Source: Planctomycetia bacterium
Lineage (GTDB): Bacteria; Planctomycetota; MHYJ01; WSZJ01
DNA length: 45,214 nucleotides
Direction of reading: 5' to 3'
Assembly: GCA_020849035.1 (NCBI GenBank)
Contig: JADLHC010000339.1
Location: 1-45,214, forward strand
This document shows, piece after piece, positions 1 through 7,890 of this stretch. How positions within the stretch are numbered: the first letter of the stretch is position 1; every line of letters begins with the position of its first letter. The notes beneath the pieces were generated by a model. That model searched no databases. It was not told the DNA's origin and saw only the letters and a list, made by a program, of their open reading frames with translations. A program made the translations under genes and the position numbers.

Positions 1-434
1 CGCGGCTTGAACGCGCCGCCGCGCAGGATCGTCGCCCCCGCCGCCTTCACCCGCTTCGCCGCCTCCATCACCTGCGCCCGGTCCTCCACGGCGCACGGCC
101 CCGCCATCACCGTCACCTGCCGGCCGCCGATCCGCCTCCCGCGGACCTCCACGACCGTGTCCTCCTGCTTGAACTCCCGCGACGCCAGCTTGTACGGCTT
201 CAGGATCGGGATCACCCGCTCCACCCCGGACAGCGACTCGAACGCCGACGTCGCCACCTTCCGGTCGCTTCCGACGATCCCGATCACCGTCCGTTCCTCC
301 CCGGTCGAGATGTGCGGCTTGAAGCCGAGGGACTCGATCTGCTGCAGCACCGCGCCCGTCTCGCGGGCCGAGGCGCTGGACTTCATCACGACGATCATGG
401 CGGTATCGCTTTCGGATTTCTGTGAAGGGCTCAT
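1..434 (-). CDS. aroF: 3-deoxy-7-phosphoheptulonate (DAHP) synthase, N-terminal part (partial)
   Basis: This enzyme condenses phosphoenolpyruvate and erythrose 4-phosphate, the first step of the shikimate pathway. The 144 visible residues show an N-terminal ferredoxin-like regulatory domain (from MIVVMKSS, containing ERTVIGIVG) followed by the start of the catalytic TIM barrel (VTVMAGPCAVEDRAQ, then ILRGGAFKP). This is the Thermotoga/Bacillus type of DAHP synthase. The rest of the barrel lies beyond position 1. I chose the ATG at 434 because AGGTGA, a good match to the anti-Shine-Dalgarno, lies just before it. An internal ATG at 398 gives the usual MIVV start and is a real alternative. It lies 316 bases after aroH on the same strand, so it may be the last gene of the trp operon or have its own promoter. 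Confidence 0.93.
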   Translation of the reverse strand, partial: MSPSQKSESDTAMIVVMKSSASARETGAVLQQIESLGFKPHISTGEERTVIGIVGSDRKVATSAFESLSGVERVIPILKPYKLASREFKQEDTVVEVRGRRIGGRQVTVMAGPCAVEDRAQVMEAAKRVKAAGATILRGGAFKP

Positions 435-636
435 GGGTCACCTGACTGGGGGGTTGTTCCGGCGCCGTCCCGCGGCCGCGGCGGCAGGACGCGCCGGGCC
501 GGACTCGCGGGGGCGGGGCCGGATCGGTATCGAAGGGGATTGTGCGCCGAGCCGGTGGCACGCTGGAAGCCGGAATCCGGGATGGAGCAGGGCGACGGAG
601 AGGTCAGTCCGTTTGAAAGCTCCGAACATCCGTTTT

Positions 637-737
637 CATCCGTTCTTATCCGCGACCCCGCCCTTGTATCCGTCGTGATCCGGTCGAAGCCCGGATGTCC
701 AGGGATACGAAGGCGGGGTCGCGGATGACAACGGATG
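637..737. repeat. Long imperfect inverted repeat in the aroH-aroF gap
   Basis: The 316-base gap 435-750 has no convincing gene. Its main content is a 35-base inverted repeat: arm 637-671 pairs with arm 703-737 at 31 of 35 positions, with core ATCCGCGACCCCGCC. The 31-base loop contains a smaller palindrome (ATCCGG 678-683, CCGGAT 691-696). The left side carries a roughly 10-base tandem motif, CATCCGTTTT then CATCCGTTCT. This looks like a dispersed REP/MITE-like intergenic palindrome rather than a terminator, since no T-run follows on either strand. It could still affect read-through from trp into aroF. Confidence 0.75.
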
Positions 738-750
738 GTGAGGGATGCAC

Positions 751-1122
751 TCATTGCCTGCGCTCCCCCGCCAGGTCCGGCCGCAAGGCCGCGGCCCTGC
801 CGAGGTACGCGTGCCGGATCTCGTGGGCCCCCAGCTCCGTCTCGAACAGGATCATGACCCGCACGATGCGCTCCGGGGCGCCCTGCACCTCCAGCTCGGG
901 GGAACACATGAGCGGCACGCGGCTCCACCCGATCTCGCGCGCCGCCGTCGCCGGGAACGCCGCGGTCAGGTCCGTCGTCGCCGTGAACAGGATCATCGAG
1001 ACCCGGTCCGGCTCGATCGCGTTCGCCTCCGCCATGACGCGCAGCAGCTCCCGCGTCGCGCCGAGGATCGCCTCGCGCGTGTTGGCCTCCACCCCGGTCG
1101 CGCCCCTAACCCCGCGCAGCAT
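751..1122 (-). CDS. aroH: Chorismate mutase, AroH type
   Basis: A 123-residue protein matching the monofunctional AroH class, which turns chorismate into prephenate, the entry to Phe and Tyr synthesis. Family marks are [11 protein letters not shown] at the N-terminus, the TATTDLTAAFPATAAREIGW block (conserved TxDLxAAFPAxAAR), VPLMCSPELEV, and the C-terminal EIRHAYLGRAAALRPDL, which matches the conserved RHVYLxGAVxLRPD. Length is normal for the family. The start overlaps the end of trpA by 17 bases, so it should be translated as part of the trp operon. That places a competing branch-point enzyme under the same control as tryptophan synthesis. Confidence 0.95.
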   Translation of the reverse strand: MLRGVRGATGVEANTREAILGATRELLRVMAEANAIEPDRVSMILFTATTDLTAAFPATAAREIGWSRVPLMCSPELEVQGAPERIVRVMILFETELGAHEIRHAYLGRAAALRPDLAGERRQ

Positions 1123-1894
1123 CGAGACTCCTCCGCATCGACTCCAGGAACCGCCGGACCCCGCCGGGCGCCCGCCTCTTCCCCGCCTCCCGGATCACCC
1201 GGATCAGCGCGCTTCCCACGATGACCCCGTCCGCGAACCGGCCGACCGCCGCCGCGTGCGCCGGCGTCGCGATGCCGAACCCGACGCAGACGGGGCGCGG
1301 CGTCGCGGCCTTCACGCGCTTCACGAACGCCTCCAGCCCCGGGGCCAGTTCCTTCCGGGCGCCGGTGACGCCCGCGACGGAGACAAGGTACACGAAACCG
1401 CCGCGTCCCCTCACCAGGGAGCGCAGCCGCGCGGGCGTCGTGGTCGGCGCGACCCTGGGGACCAGGTCCAGTCCCGCGGCGCCGCGGAGGTGCCGTCCTG
1501 CCGCCTCCGGCGCCAGGTCGGGCACGATCGCCCCGGCGAAGCCTGCGTCCGCGGCGCGCCGGAAGAACGCGGCGGCGCCGGGGGCGAGGACGATGTTCGC
1601 GTAGGTCATGACGACCTTGACCGGTCCCGCGAGGTCGCGGCTCCACGCCAGCGCCTTCCCCGGCGTCGCGCCCGCGACCAGCGCCTCGTGCGACGCGTGC
1701 TGGATCACCGGGCCGTCGGCGATCGGGTCGCTGAAGGGCACGCCGATCTCGACGAGGTCGGCGCCGGCGTCGGCCGCGGCGCGGAGGCAGGCGCGGAACG
1801 TCGGGCCGTCGGGGAACCCGGCGCAGAGGTACGGCATGAGCGCGGGGCGGTTCGCGCGGCGGAGGTCGGCGAAGCGGCGGTCAATGGCGCCCAT
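1106..1894 (-). CDS. trpA: Tryptophan synthase alpha subunit
   Basis: The 262-residue TIM-barrel subunit splits indole-3-glycerol phosphate into indole, which passes to TrpB, and glyceraldehyde 3-phosphate. The catalytic residues sit at the canonical numbers: Glu49 in [11 protein letters not shown] and Asp60 in ADGPVIQ. The phosphate-binding loops are recognisable ([28 protein letters not shown]). It overlaps the end of trpB by 14 bases and the start of aroH by 17, consistent with coupled translation and equal supply of the alpha-beta complex. Confidence 0.97.
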   Translation of the reverse strand: MGAIDRRFADLRRANRPALMPYLCAGFPDGPTFRACLRAAADAGADLVEIGVPFSDPIADGPVIQHASHEALVAGATPGKALAWSRDLAGPVKVVMTYANIVLAPGAAAFFRRAADAGFAGAIVPDLAPEAAGRHLRGAAGLDLVPRVAPTTTPARLRSLVRGRGGFVYLVSVAGVTGARKELAPGLEAFVKRVKAATPRPVCVGFGIATPAHAAAVGRFADGVIVGSALIRVIREAGKRRAPGGVRRFLESMRRSLDAARG

Positions 1895-3050
1895 CGGATG
1901 CCTCCAGGACGGTTGCGAGGTCCTTGTCGCCGCGGCCGGAGAGGCAGACGAGCACGATCCCCCTGAGCCGTCGCGCGTACGCGAGCGCGTGCGACGACTC
2001 GAGCGCCGGGATGATCCCCTCGAGGCGGCAGCACTCGCGGAAGGCGTCGAGCGCCTGGGCGTCGGTGACGGCGGCGTAGGTCGCGCGGCCGGTGTCTTTC
2101 AGGTACGAGTGCTCGGGGCCGACGCCGGGATAGTCGAGCCCCGCGCTGATCGAATGCGTCCCGGTGACCTGGCCGTCCGCGTCCTGCAGCAGGTACGACC
2201 GCGAGCCGTGGAGCACGCCCGGCCGCCCGGCGGTCAGCGTCGCCGCGTGCGCGCCGCTCCGCACGCCCTTCCCCGCCGCCTCGACGCCGACGAGGCGCAC
2301 GCGGGCGTCGCGGCGGAAGGCGTGGAACATGCCCATGGAGTTGGAGCCGCCGCCGACGCAGGCGACGACGGAGTCCGGGAGGCGGCCGAGACGCCGCCGG
2401 ATCTGCGCGCGGGCCTCGCGGCCGATGACGGACTGGAAGTCGCGCACCAGCAGCGGGTACGGGTGCGGCCCGACGGTCGAGCCGATGATGTAGTGCGTCG
2501 TCCGGACGTTCGTGACCCAGTCGCGGATCGCCTCGTTCGTCGCGTCCTTGAGCGTCTTCGTCCCGCTCTCGACGGGCGCGACCTCCGCGCCGAGGAGGCG
2601 CATGCGGTGGACGTTGGGCGCCTGCCGCGCCATGTCCTCGACGCCCATGTACACGCGGCACTCGAGCCCGAACAGCGCGCAGACCGTCGCCGTCGCGACG
2701 CCGTGCTGCCCGGCGCCGGTCTCGGCGATGATGCGGCGCTTCCCCATCCGCCTCGCGAGCAGCGCCTGCGCGAGGACGGCGTTGATCTTGTGCGCGCCGG
2801 TGTGGTTCAGGTCCTCGCGCTTGAGGAGAACGCGGTCCGCCTTCCACGCCGCCGCGAGCCGCTTCGCCTCGTACAAAGGCGTCGGGCGGCCGGAGTAGTC
2901 GCGGAGCAGCCCGCGCAGCTCGCGTCCGAACGCGGGGTCGCGCCGGGCGGCGCGGTACGCGGCGTCCAGTTCCTGCAGCGCGGGCATGAGCGTCTCGGGG
3001 ACGTACTGGCCGCCCCAGGCGCCGAAGTATCCGTGACGGTCGGGGTTCAC
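1881..3050 (-). CDS. trpB: Tryptophan synthase beta subunit
   Basis: A 389-residue PLP enzyme that condenses indole with serine to make tryptophan. The PLP lysine is Lys88 in [11 protein letters not shown], followed by AETGAGQHG, and the phosphate-binding glycine run is [10 protein letters not shown]. It is the standard TrpB1 type, with N-terminus [19 protein letters not shown]. The GTG start at 3050 forms a GTGA overlap with the trpF stop codon. Confidence 0.98.
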   Translation of the reverse strand: MNPDRHGYFGAWGGQYVPETLMPALQELDAAYRAARRDPAFGRELRGLLRDYSGRPTPLYEAKRLAAAWKADRVLLKREDLNHTGAHKINAVLAQALLARRMGKRRIIAETGAGQHGVATATVCALFGLECRVYMGVEDMARQAPNVHRMRLLGAEVAPVESGTKTLKDATNEAIRDWVTNVRTTHYIIGSTVGPHPYPLLVRDFQSVIGREARAQIRRRLGRLPDSVVACVGGGSNSMGMFHAFRRDARVRLVGVEAAGKGVRSGAHAATLTAGRPGVLHGSRSYLLQDADGQVTGTHSISAGLDYPGVGPEHSYLKDTGRATYAAVTDAQALDAFRECCRLEGIIPALESSHALAYARRLRGIVLVCLSGRGDKDLATVLEASDGRH

Positions 3051-3640
3051 CGGCGGGCCTCCTCGACGAAACGGCGGATGAGGGCGTGGTCCTTCTTCCC
3101 GGGGCGGACCTCGACGCCGCTGGCGACGTCCACGGCGAAGGGCCTCGCGACGCGGATCGCCTCGCGGACGTTCGACGGCCGGAGGCCGCCCGCGAGGATC
3201 ACGCGGGCGAGCTTCCCGGCGCGGCGCGCGATCGTCCAGTCGAACGTCTTCCCCGACCCGGCGCCCGTGTCGAGGTGCACCAGCTCCGCGCCCCAGCGCC
3301 GCACGCGCTCCAGCACCGACGCGTCCGCCACCCTGAACACCTTCACCGACGGGAACGGGATCGCCCGCACGTCCGCCTTCGACTCGTCGCCGTGCAGCTG
3401 CACGTACGTCAGCCCCGCCGCGCGCGCCGCCATCGCGACGCCGGCGGGAAGGGCGTCCGCGAACACGCCGACGCGGTGGAGGAACGCCGGCAGCTTCTTC
3501 GAAATGCGCCGTACCGCGTCCACCGTCATGCGCCGCGGCGACTCCGCGAACACGAACCCCACCGCGTCCGCGCCGGCGTCGGCCGCCGCGACCGCGTCGC
3601 GGAGATTCGTGATCCCGCAGATCTTCACGCGCACGCTCAC
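3047..3640 (-). CDS. trpF: Phosphoribosylanthranilate isomerase
   Basis: A 197-residue TIM-barrel enzyme that performs the Amadori rearrangement of N-(5-phosphoribosyl)anthranilate to CdRP. Marks are [12 protein letters not shown] with the catalytic Cys8, [31 protein letters not shown] containing the general-acid Asp, and the phosphate loop [11 protein letters not shown]. The reading frame stays open far upstream, but homology begins at the GTG at 3640. That GTG forms a GTGA overlap with the trpC stop. Confidence 0.96.
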   Translation of the reverse strand: MSVRVKICGITNLRDAVAAADAGADAVGFVFAESPRRMTVDAVRRISKKLPAFLHRVGVFADALPAGVAMAARAAGLTYVQLHGDESKADVRAIPFPSVKVFRVADASVLERVRRWGAELVHLDTGAGSGKTFDWTIARRAGKLARVILAGGLRPSNVREAIRVARPFAVDVASGVEVRPGKKDHALIRRFVEEARR

Positions 3641-4398
3641 AGCAGCTTCAGCTCCCGGATGCGGCCTCGCGGGTCGGCCGTCGTGACGACTTCCTCGCCG
3701 ACGAGAAGCGCCCTCGCGCCGGCCGCGCGGGCCCTGAAGGCGTCCTCGCAGGACTTCAGGCCGCTTTCCGCGATCTTCACCGAGGCGAGGACCTTCGGCA
3801 GCACGCGCGTCATCATGGAGAGGTCCATCGCGAGCGTCTGGAGGTTCCGATTGTTCACGCCGACGATGTCCGCGTCGCCGGCGTCGACGAGCTCGGACTC
3901 CTCGTGGACCTCGACAAGCGCGGCGAGCCCCGCTTCCTGGGAGACCGCCCGCAGCTCCGCGGTCCGCCGCCCCAGCGCCGCCACGATCAGGAGCACCGCG
4001 TCGGCGCCGTGGGCCCGCGCTTCCCACACCTGGTACTCGTCCGTGATGAAGTCCTTGCGGAGGAGGGGAAGCGAGCACGCGGCGCGGGCGGCACGCAGGT
4101 CTTCGAGGGAGCCCTTGAAGAAATCGCGTTCCGTCAGGACCGAGAGCGCGTCGGCGCCCGCCGCCTCGTAGCTCCGCGCGCGCTCCGCGGGGTCGAGGGT
4201 CGGCGCGATGTCGCCCCTGGACGGCGTCGCGCGCTTGATTTCCGCGATGAGCCCGAGCCCCACCGCGCGCTCGAGGGCGCCGCGGAAGTCGCGGGCCGGC
4301 GGCTGGTCCTTCGCCCGCGCCATCACTTCGCGCAACGGAACGGCCGCCGTCGCCTCCGCGAGCCGCTTGCGCCTCTGCTCCAGGATCTTCGCTAGCAT
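3637..4398 (-). CDS. trpC: Indole-3-glycerol phosphate synthase
   Basis: A 253-residue TIM-barrel enzyme that closes the indole ring of CdRP. Marks are Lys55 in [25 protein letters not shown] with the catalytic Lys, [20 protein letters not shown], and the C-terminal loop AESGLKS with ALLVGEEVV. It is a separate protein, not fused to TrpF as in enteric bacteria. The start at 4398 gives the expected N-terminus ([12 protein letters not shown]) and overlaps the trpD stop by 7 bases. Confidence 0.97.
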   Translation of the reverse strand: MLAKILEQRRKRLAEATAAVPLREVMARAKDQPPARDFRGALERAVGLGLIAEIKRATPSRGDIAPTLDPAERARSYEAAGADALSVLTERDFFKGSLEDLRAARAACSLPLLRKDFITDEYQVWEARAHGADAVLLIVAALGRRTAELRAVSQEAGLAALVEVHEESELVDAGDADIVGVNNRNLQTLAMDLSMMTRVLPKVLASVKIAESGLKSCEDAFRARAAGARALLVGEEVVTTADPRGRIRELKLL

Positions 4399-5390
4399 CG
4401 CGCGGCCTCCAGCGACGCCGCCGCGCGACCCGTCGAGACCGAGGTGCGCGCCAGCGCGACCCCGTCGCGGACCGGGCAACGCAGCGCCGTCGCGAGCGCG
4501 AGCGACGCGTTGAGGAGCACGGCGTCCGCGACGGGACCCGGCTTCCCCTCGAGCACGTCGCGGATCGCCGCCGCGTTCGCCGCCGCGTCGCCGCCGGCGA
4601 GCGCCGCGTTCGGAGCGAGCGCGAACCCCAGCTCCGCCGGGTTCATCGCGTCCCGCTTGACCACGCCGTCCTCCACCATCGCCACGACGAACGGCCCCTC
4701 GAGCGTCGCCTCGTCCGCGCCGCCCGAGCCGTGCACCACCATCGCCCTCTTCACGCCCAGCGCCGCGAACGCGTTGGCGACGAGGTCCACGAAGCGCTCC
4801 TCCGGGACGCCGACGAGCTGGTACGGCGGGAGGGCCGGGTTCGCGAGCGGGCCTATCAGGTTGAAGATCGTCCGCACGCCGAGCTCCTTCCGGACCGGCG
4901 CGGCGTGCTTCATCGCCGGGTGGAACGCCGGGGCAAACATGAAGCCGAACCCGCGCTTCGTGATCGCCGTCGCGACGTCCGCGGCCGGTCGCTCGACGGG
5001 GACGCCGAGCGCGGCAAGGACGTCCGCGCTGCCGACTTTTCCGGACGCGCTCCGGTTCCCGTGCTTCGCCACCGGCACGCCGGCGCCCGCGACGACGAAC
5101 GCCGCCGCCGTCGAGATGTTCAGCATCCCGAGCCCGTCGCCGCCGGTGCCGCAGGTGTCGATCGCCTCGCAGCCGCCGATGTCGACGCGCACCGCGTTCT
5201 CCCGCACGGCCTGCACCGCGCCGGCGAGTTCCTCCCCGGTCTCCCCCTTCGAGCGCAGCCCCAGCAGCAGCGCCCCCAGTTGCGCGGGACTCACCTCACC
5301 GCGCAGGACGCGCAGAAACACCGCGCGCGCTTCGTCTCGCGTGAGACTTTCGCGTTTCGCCAGTTTTTCGAGCGCGTCGTGGAGGGTCAT
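4392..5390 (-). CDS. trpD: Anthranilate phosphoribosyltransferase
   Basis: A 332-residue enzyme that transfers the phosphoribosyl group of PRPP to anthranilate. The PRPP-binding GTGGDG is at 81-86, with NIST after it, and [17 protein letters not shown] follows at about 109. [10 protein letters not shown] and the [10 protein letters not shown] block are also present. It is monofunctional, not fused to TrpG. ATGA overlap with the trpG stop. Confidence 0.97.
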   Translation of the reverse strand: MTLHDALEKLAKRESLTRDEARAVFLRVLRGEVSPAQLGALLLGLRSKGETGEELAGAVQAVRENAVRVDIGGCEAIDTCGTGGDGLGMLNISTAAAFVVAGAGVPVAKHGNRSASGKVGSADVLAALGVPVERPAADVATAITKRGFGFMFAPAFHPAMKHAAPVRKELGVRTIFNLIGPLANPALPPYQLVGVPEERFVDLVANAFAALGVKRAMVVHGSGGADEATLEGPFVVAMVEDGVVKRDAMNPAELGFALAPNAALAGGDAAANAAAIRDVLEGKPGPVADAVLLNASLALATALRCPVRDGVALARTSVSTGRAAASLEAARC

Positions 5391-5965
5391 GTGTTCGGGG
5401 GCCGCTGTTCGAGGAAGTTACGCAGGATCGTCTTGCCGGGCACGGTCAGGATCGACTCCGGGTGGAACTGCACGCCTTCGAGCGGGAACGCCTTGTGCCT
5501 GAGGCCCATGATTTCCCCCTCGGCGGTGTGCGCCACCACTTTCAGCGTCGGCGGCAGCGTCTCTTCCCGCACGACGAGGGAGTGGTAGCGCGTGGCCGGG
5601 AACGGGTTCGGGACCCCCTTGTACAGCCCCTTGTTGTCGTGGTAGACGAGCGAGACCTTGCCGTGCATCTGCCGCTCCGCGCGGTTCACGACGCCGCCGA
5701 AGACCTCGCCGATCGCCTGGTGGCCGAGGCAGACCCCGAGCACCGGGATCTTCCCAGCGAAGTGCCCGATGAACTCCTTCGACACCCCGGCCTCCGCCGG
5801 GTTGCCCGGGCCCGGGCTGATCACGAGGTGCGACGGGCTCATCGCCTTCGCCTGCTCGAGCGTGACCTCGTCGTTGCGCTTCACGACGACGTCCGCCCCG
5901 AGTTCCCCGAAGAACTGCACGAGGTTGAAGGTGAAGGAGTCGTAGTTGTCGATGAGCAGGAGCAT
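5387..5965 (-). CDS. trpG: Anthranilate synthase component II, glutamine amidotransferase
   Basis: A 192-residue class I glutamine amidotransferase that feeds ammonia to TrpE. The nucleophile is Cys79 in LGVCLGHQ, the oxyanion loop is SPGPGNP (50-56), and the catalytic His and Glu are in GVQFHPES. It could also serve as PabA, since no dedicated pabA is visible. The 61-base spacer from the trpE stop is unusually A-rich on the transcribed strand, with two near copies of AAAACGAAAA, in contrast to the overlapping junctions of the rest of the operon. Confidence 0.97.
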   Translation of the reverse strand: MLLLIDNYDSFTFNLVQFFGELGADVVVKRNDEVTLEQAKAMSPSHLVISPGPGNPAEAGVSKEFIGHFAGKIPVLGVCLGHQAIGEVFGGVVNRAERQMHGKVSLVYHDNKGLYKGVPNPFPATRYHSLVVREETLPPTLKVVAHTAEGEIMGLRHKAFPLEGVQFHPESILTVPGKTILRNFLEQRPPNT

Positions 5966-6026
5966 GGGCCGCTCTCTTTTCTATTTTCGTTTTTCTGTTT
6001 TCGTTTTTCTCTTCGTTGCTGCCGTT

Positions 6027-7424
6027 CTACAGCTCCGCCGCCGTCTCCACCGCCCTCTTCAGGGCAGCGACCTTGTTCATGCACTCCTGGTACTCCCCTT
6101 CCGGCGTGCTTCCGAGCGTGATCCCCGCCCCGGCCTGCAGGTGCGCCACGCCCTTCTGCATCACGATCGTCCGGATCGCGATGCACGTGTCCATCTGGCC
6201 GTTCGCGCCGAAGTAGCCGACGGCGCCCGCGTAGGGGCCGCGCCGCGACGACTCGAGCTCCTCGATGATCTGCATCGAGCGGATCTTGGGCGCGCCGGTC
6301 ACGGTCCCCGCCGGGAACGCCGCGCGGAACAGGTCGAACTGGTCCTGGTCCTTGCGCAGCGTCCCGCGCACCTCCGAGACGAGGTGCATCACGTGGGAAT
6401 ACCGCTCGACCGTGAACAGGTCGCTCGCCTTCACCGTGCCGTACTCGCAGACCCGCCCGAGGTCGTTCCGCGCGAGGTCCACGAGCATCACGTGCTCGCT
6501 CCGCTCCTTCTCGTCCCCGAGCAGCTCCTGCTCGAGCTTCGCATCCTCCGCCTCCGACGCCCCCCGCGGCCTCGTCCCCGCGATCGGCCGCACGATCGCC
6601 GTCCGCCCCTCGAGCTTCACCAGCACCTCGGGGCTCGAGCCGACGAGCTGGAAGTCGTCGAAGTCGAAGAAGAACATGTACGGGCTCGGGTTCTGGATGC
6701 GCAGCGCCCGGTAGACCTGGAACGGCGCCACTCCCGCTGCGCCGCTCCACCGCTGCGACAGCACCACCTGGTACGCGTTCCCCGCGCGGATGTGCTCCTT
6801 CGCCGCCTCCACCGACGCCACGTACTTCTCCTTCGTCGTGTCGCCCTCCAGCGGCTTCGCGGCCGCCTCCGCGGCGGGAAGGGCCGGCAGCGCGCCGCGC
6901 AGGTGCCCGGCGACCGCGTCGAGGCGCTTGCGACCGGATGCCTCGTCGTCCGCCAGCGCGACGAGCTTCATGCGGCGGCGGATGTGGTCGAACATCACGA
7001 GCGCGTCGGTAAGGAGGAAGACGCCGTCGGGGAGCCCGAGCCGGTCGGGCAGCGCCGCGGGGACCCGCTCGAGGTGCCGCACGAAGTCGTAGCCCAGGTA
7101 CCCGACGAGCCCGCCCAGCAGCGACGGCCCGGAGGCGTCGAGCTCCTGCGAGCGCAGCAGGTCGCGCAGCGCGCCCAGCGCCCCTCCCGCGCCGTACGCC
7201 ACAGACCGCTTCCCCGCCGCCCCCTCGATCTCCAGCGCCTTCGCGCCGACCGTCACGCGCGCGGCGCTTCCGACCCCGATGAACGAGAAGCGCCCGAGTT
7301 TCTCGGCGTTCTCGACGGACTCGAGGAGGAAGCGGGCGCCGGCCTGCCGCAGCTTGAGGAAGGCGCTGACGGGGGTCTCGAGGTCGGCGGGGATGTCGCG
7401 GGTGACGGCGATTTTCCGGCTCAT
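6027..7424 (-). CDS. trpE: Anthranilate synthase component I
   Basis: A 465-residue chorismate-utilising enzyme that makes anthranilate together with TrpG. The N-terminal domain keeps the tryptophan feedback-site motif LLES at 33-36, so allosteric inhibition by Trp is expected. The C-terminal catalytic core shows IRPIAGTRPRG-type residues (VRPIAGTRPRGAS), MLVDLARNDLGRV, FPAGTVTGAPKIR and AGAGITLGSTPEGEY. It is the first structural gene after the attenuator. A good GGAG ribosome site (CAGGAGACCGAC) precedes the ATG. Confidence 0.97.
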   Translation of the reverse strand: MSRKIAVTRDIPADLETPVSAFLKLRQAGARFLLESVENAEKLGRFSFIGVGSAARVTVGAKALEIEGAAGKRSVAYGAGGALGALRDLLRSQELDASGPSLLGGLVGYLGYDFVRHLERVPAALPDRLGLPDGVFLLTDALVMFDHIRRRMKLVALADDEASGRKRLDAVAGHLRGALPALPAAEAAAKPLEGDTTKEKYVASVEAAKEHIRAGNAYQVVLSQRWSGAAGVAPFQVYRALRIQNPSPYMFFFDFDDFQLVGSSPEVLVKLEGRTAIVRPIAGTRPRGASEAEDAKLEQELLGDEKERSEHVMLVDLARNDLGRVCEYGTVKASDLFTVERYSHVMHLVSEVRGTLRKDQDQFDLFRAAFPAGTVTGAPKIRSMQIIEELESSRRGPYAGAVGYFGANGQMDTCIAIRTIVMQKGVAHLQAGAGITLGSTPEGEYQECMNKVAALKRAVETAAEL

Positions 7425-7443
7425 GTCGGTCTCCTGCGGGGTG

Positions 7444-7478
7444 AAAAAAAAAAGCCCTGTCCTCGGGGGGACAGGGCT
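7444..7478 (-). terminator. trp attenuator: intrinsic terminator before trpE
   Basis: On the minus strand the arms AGCCCTGTCC and GGACAGGGCT (7453-7462 and 7469-7478) form a 10-bp hairpin followed by about ten T residues (7444-7453 read in reverse). It lies between the leader peptide stop and trpE. The 5' terminator arm (CTGTCCC) can instead pair with GGGACGG of the leader (plus positions 7525-7531), just after the Trp codons. This gives a plausible antiterminator. The leader segment CCCGT/ACGGG could sequester that in turn. The layout is that of ribosome-mediated attenuation. Confidence 0.9.
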
Positions 7479-7498
7479 CGTTGCGGTTCCGGTTTCAG

Positions 7499-7585
7499 CT
7501 AGCCGGCGAGGGCCGCAAAGGCCTCCGTCCCGTGGGCATACGGGCGCCAGGACCAGCTCGGGCGGAGGGAGGCGTTGCGGCTCAT
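7499..7585 (-). CDS. trpL: trp operon leader peptide (28 residues)
   Basis: A short reading frame directly before the attenuator hairpin. It begins MSRNASLRPSWSWRP and ends at a TAG, 20 bases before the terminator stem. The diagnostic feature is the pair of Trp codons at residues 11 and 13 (plus positions 7553-7555 and 7547-7549). Tryptophan is the rarest residue, so two in 28 beside a terminator is strong evidence. A ribosome stalled there would free the GGGACGG segment to form the antiterminator. After the Trp codons comes an A/G-rich tail, AHGTEAFAALAG, with no known role. Confidence 0.88.
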   Translation of the reverse strand: MSRNASLRPSWSWRPYAHGTEAFAALAG

Positions 7586-7808
7586 GGGGCGGGGACGATA
7601 GGGGTGAGGCGGGGGGTGTGTCAACTGGAAAAAGAAGGGGGATGGGGGATGGGGGGCGGGAGGAGGGATGGGGCAGGGGAAGGAAGGGGAGCGGGTGGTG
7701 CTGCGGTATTCCACAGGGGGGAAATCGGCAGCTGCGTTGTTAGGGCTTGAGAACAAATGACTTACGCATACCGGGTGGCGTTTTCCACAGAAAATAAACG
7801 ACGAATGT
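7586..7808. other. Intergenic G-run purine tract between trpL and the L,D-transpeptidase gene
   Basis: No gene is supported here. From about 7627 to 7690 the plus strand is almost all purine, with runs of 5, 5, 6 and 3 G (7637-7641, 7644-7648, 7651-7656, 7658-7660) and more GGG/GGGG runs up to 7689. This is a strong G-quadruplex motif; the minus-strand transcript would carry C-runs. Beyond it, 7745-7850 is an AT-rich island, rare in this genome. The trp promoter must lie here. A weak candidate on the minus strand is TTGCAG with TATACT near 7838-7863, but its 15-base spacer is short. Confidence 0.7.
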
Positions 7809-7837
7809 TTGACTTTCCTACATTTATATTTTATAAA
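7809..7837 (+). promoter_or_regulatory. Sigma-70-type promoter of the L,D-transpeptidase gene
   Basis: TTGACT (7809-7814), a 17-base spacer, then TATAAA (7832-7837). This is the best consensus match in the window, within an AT-rich island, and predicts transcription from about 7844. The ATG at 7891 is preceded by GGAGAGG (7880-7886). Confidence 0.8.
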
Positions 7838-7890
7838 GTATAACGTCTGAGGGGACACTGCAACCACGCCCGGACCATCGGAGAGGACCC

